From positions 1 through 5,416 of the forward strand of contig JAITFA010000083.1 of the NCBI GenBank assembly GCA_031281685.1: a DNA stretch of 5,416 nucleotides, read 5' to 3'. Both the position numbers and the translations under genes were made by a program. The notes beneath the pieces were generated by a model that saw only the letters and a program-made list of their open reading frames with translations, made no database searches and was not told where the DNA came from. The stretch is from Treponema sp. (lineage in GTDB: Bacteria; Spirochaetota; Spirochaetia; Treponematales; Breznakiellaceae). Shown in pieces: positions 5,055 through 5,416 of this stretch (positions within the stretch are counted from its first letter, which is position 1; each line of letters opens with the position of its first letter).

Positions 5055-5416
5055 TAAACTAGCCTTATGACGATCCGTCTGACGGGCTTATGACGATCGG
5101 TCATAAGTGTTTATGACGATCCGTCTGACAGGCTTATGACGATCCGTCTGACGGGCTTATGACGAGTCGTAAAGCAGGCTTATGACGATCCGTCATAAGT
5201 GTTTATGACGAGTCGTAAAACGGGCTTGTGACGATCGGTCATAAGGCTTTATGACGATCCGTCTGACGGACTTATGACGAGTCGTAAAACGGACTTATGA
5301 TGATCGGTCATAAGGGCTTATGACGAGTCGTAAAGCGGGTTTATGACGATCGGTCATAAGGCTTTATGACGACTCGTAAACTGGGTTTATGACGATCCGT
5401 CATAAGGCTTTATGAC
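5051..5416. repeat. Tandem array of a 23-bp palindromic repeat, 15 full units, continuing past the window
   Basis: Fifteen exact 23-bp units run from 5065 to 5409. A 14-bp unit end precedes them (5051-5064) and a 7-bp unit start follows (5410-5416). Nearly all units begin TTATGACGA. Three types follow. Type A continues TCCGTCTGAC (units at 5065, 5111, 5134, 5249). Type B continues TCGGTCATAA or TCCGTCATAA (5088, 5180, 5226, 5295, 5341, 5387). Type C continues GTCGTAAA, or CTCGTAAA in one case (5157, 5203, 5272, 5318, 5364). Type B units are strong dyads such as TTATGACG-ATC-CGTCATAA. There are no unique spacers, so this is not a CRISPR array. The 23-bp period and frequent TGA triplets exclude coding. 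The array's function is unknown. Confidence 0.93.

Noticed and set aside
4853..5104. Overlapping short minus-strand open frames, rich in Cys, Trp, Arg and Val, in the 53-bp array
   Set aside because: The 53-bp period shifts the frame between copies, so the peptides are the same repeat read in successive frames. There is no ribosome binding site with proper spacing and no recognisable domain.
5051..5416. CRISPR array
   Set aside because: Units abut directly with a 23-bp period and there are no unique spacers. The variable half falls into three repeated types rather than unrelated sequences, and no cas gene is visible.

Overview
The window looks like bacterial chromosome from a spirochaete, most likely a Treponema-type organism of about 50% GC. 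This rests on the style of the periplasmic binding protein (a signal peptide ending in a degenerate 'VCARG' context), on the spirochaete-like CsgG/LpoB-type lipoprotein, and on an intergenic repeat family of a kind I associate with termite-gut treponemes. The organism call comes from recollection and inference, not from a database match. All supported genes are on the minus strand, so transcription runs from right to left.

Right part (about 4806-5416): there is no credible gene. It holds two different tandem arrays joined end to end. One is a 53-bp repeat (three full copies and a shortened fourth, 4868-5054). The other is a 23-bp repeat (15 full copies plus partial copies at both ends, 5051-5416) that runs off the window. 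The 23-bp units come in three types that share the first nine bases and differ in the second half. Most of the array from 5157 onward is built of alternating 46-bp dimers. Every full unit has a palindromic core carrying either GATC or GANTC at the same position.

Centre (1601-4805): a sugar-type (CUT1/MalEFG-like) ABC importer operon. A strong sigma-70-like promoter (TTGACA-16-TAAAAT, 4778-4805) with a small dyad between its boxes drives a solute-binding protein gene (3435-4730). An intercistronic stem-loop (3371-3422) follows, then two permease genes (2468-3349 and 1601-2458) that are only 9 bp apart. No ATPase gene is present. In this family a shared MsmK/UgpC-type ATPase encoded elsewhere often energises several such importers, and that is the simplest reading here. 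The substrate cannot be told from sequence.

Left part (1-1600): a 190-bp gap with a perfect 10-bp stem-loop (1538-1560), a weak candidate promoter and a leader hairpin separates the transporter from a lipoprotein gene (97-1410). Its product has a CsgG/LpoB-like N-terminal segment, a helical TPR-like middle and a second CsgG/FlgO/LpoB-like C-terminal segment. It probably acts in the cell envelope. After a 51-bp gap with a good Shine-Dalgarno, the first 15 codons of another minus-strand gene (1-45) are cut off by the window edge.
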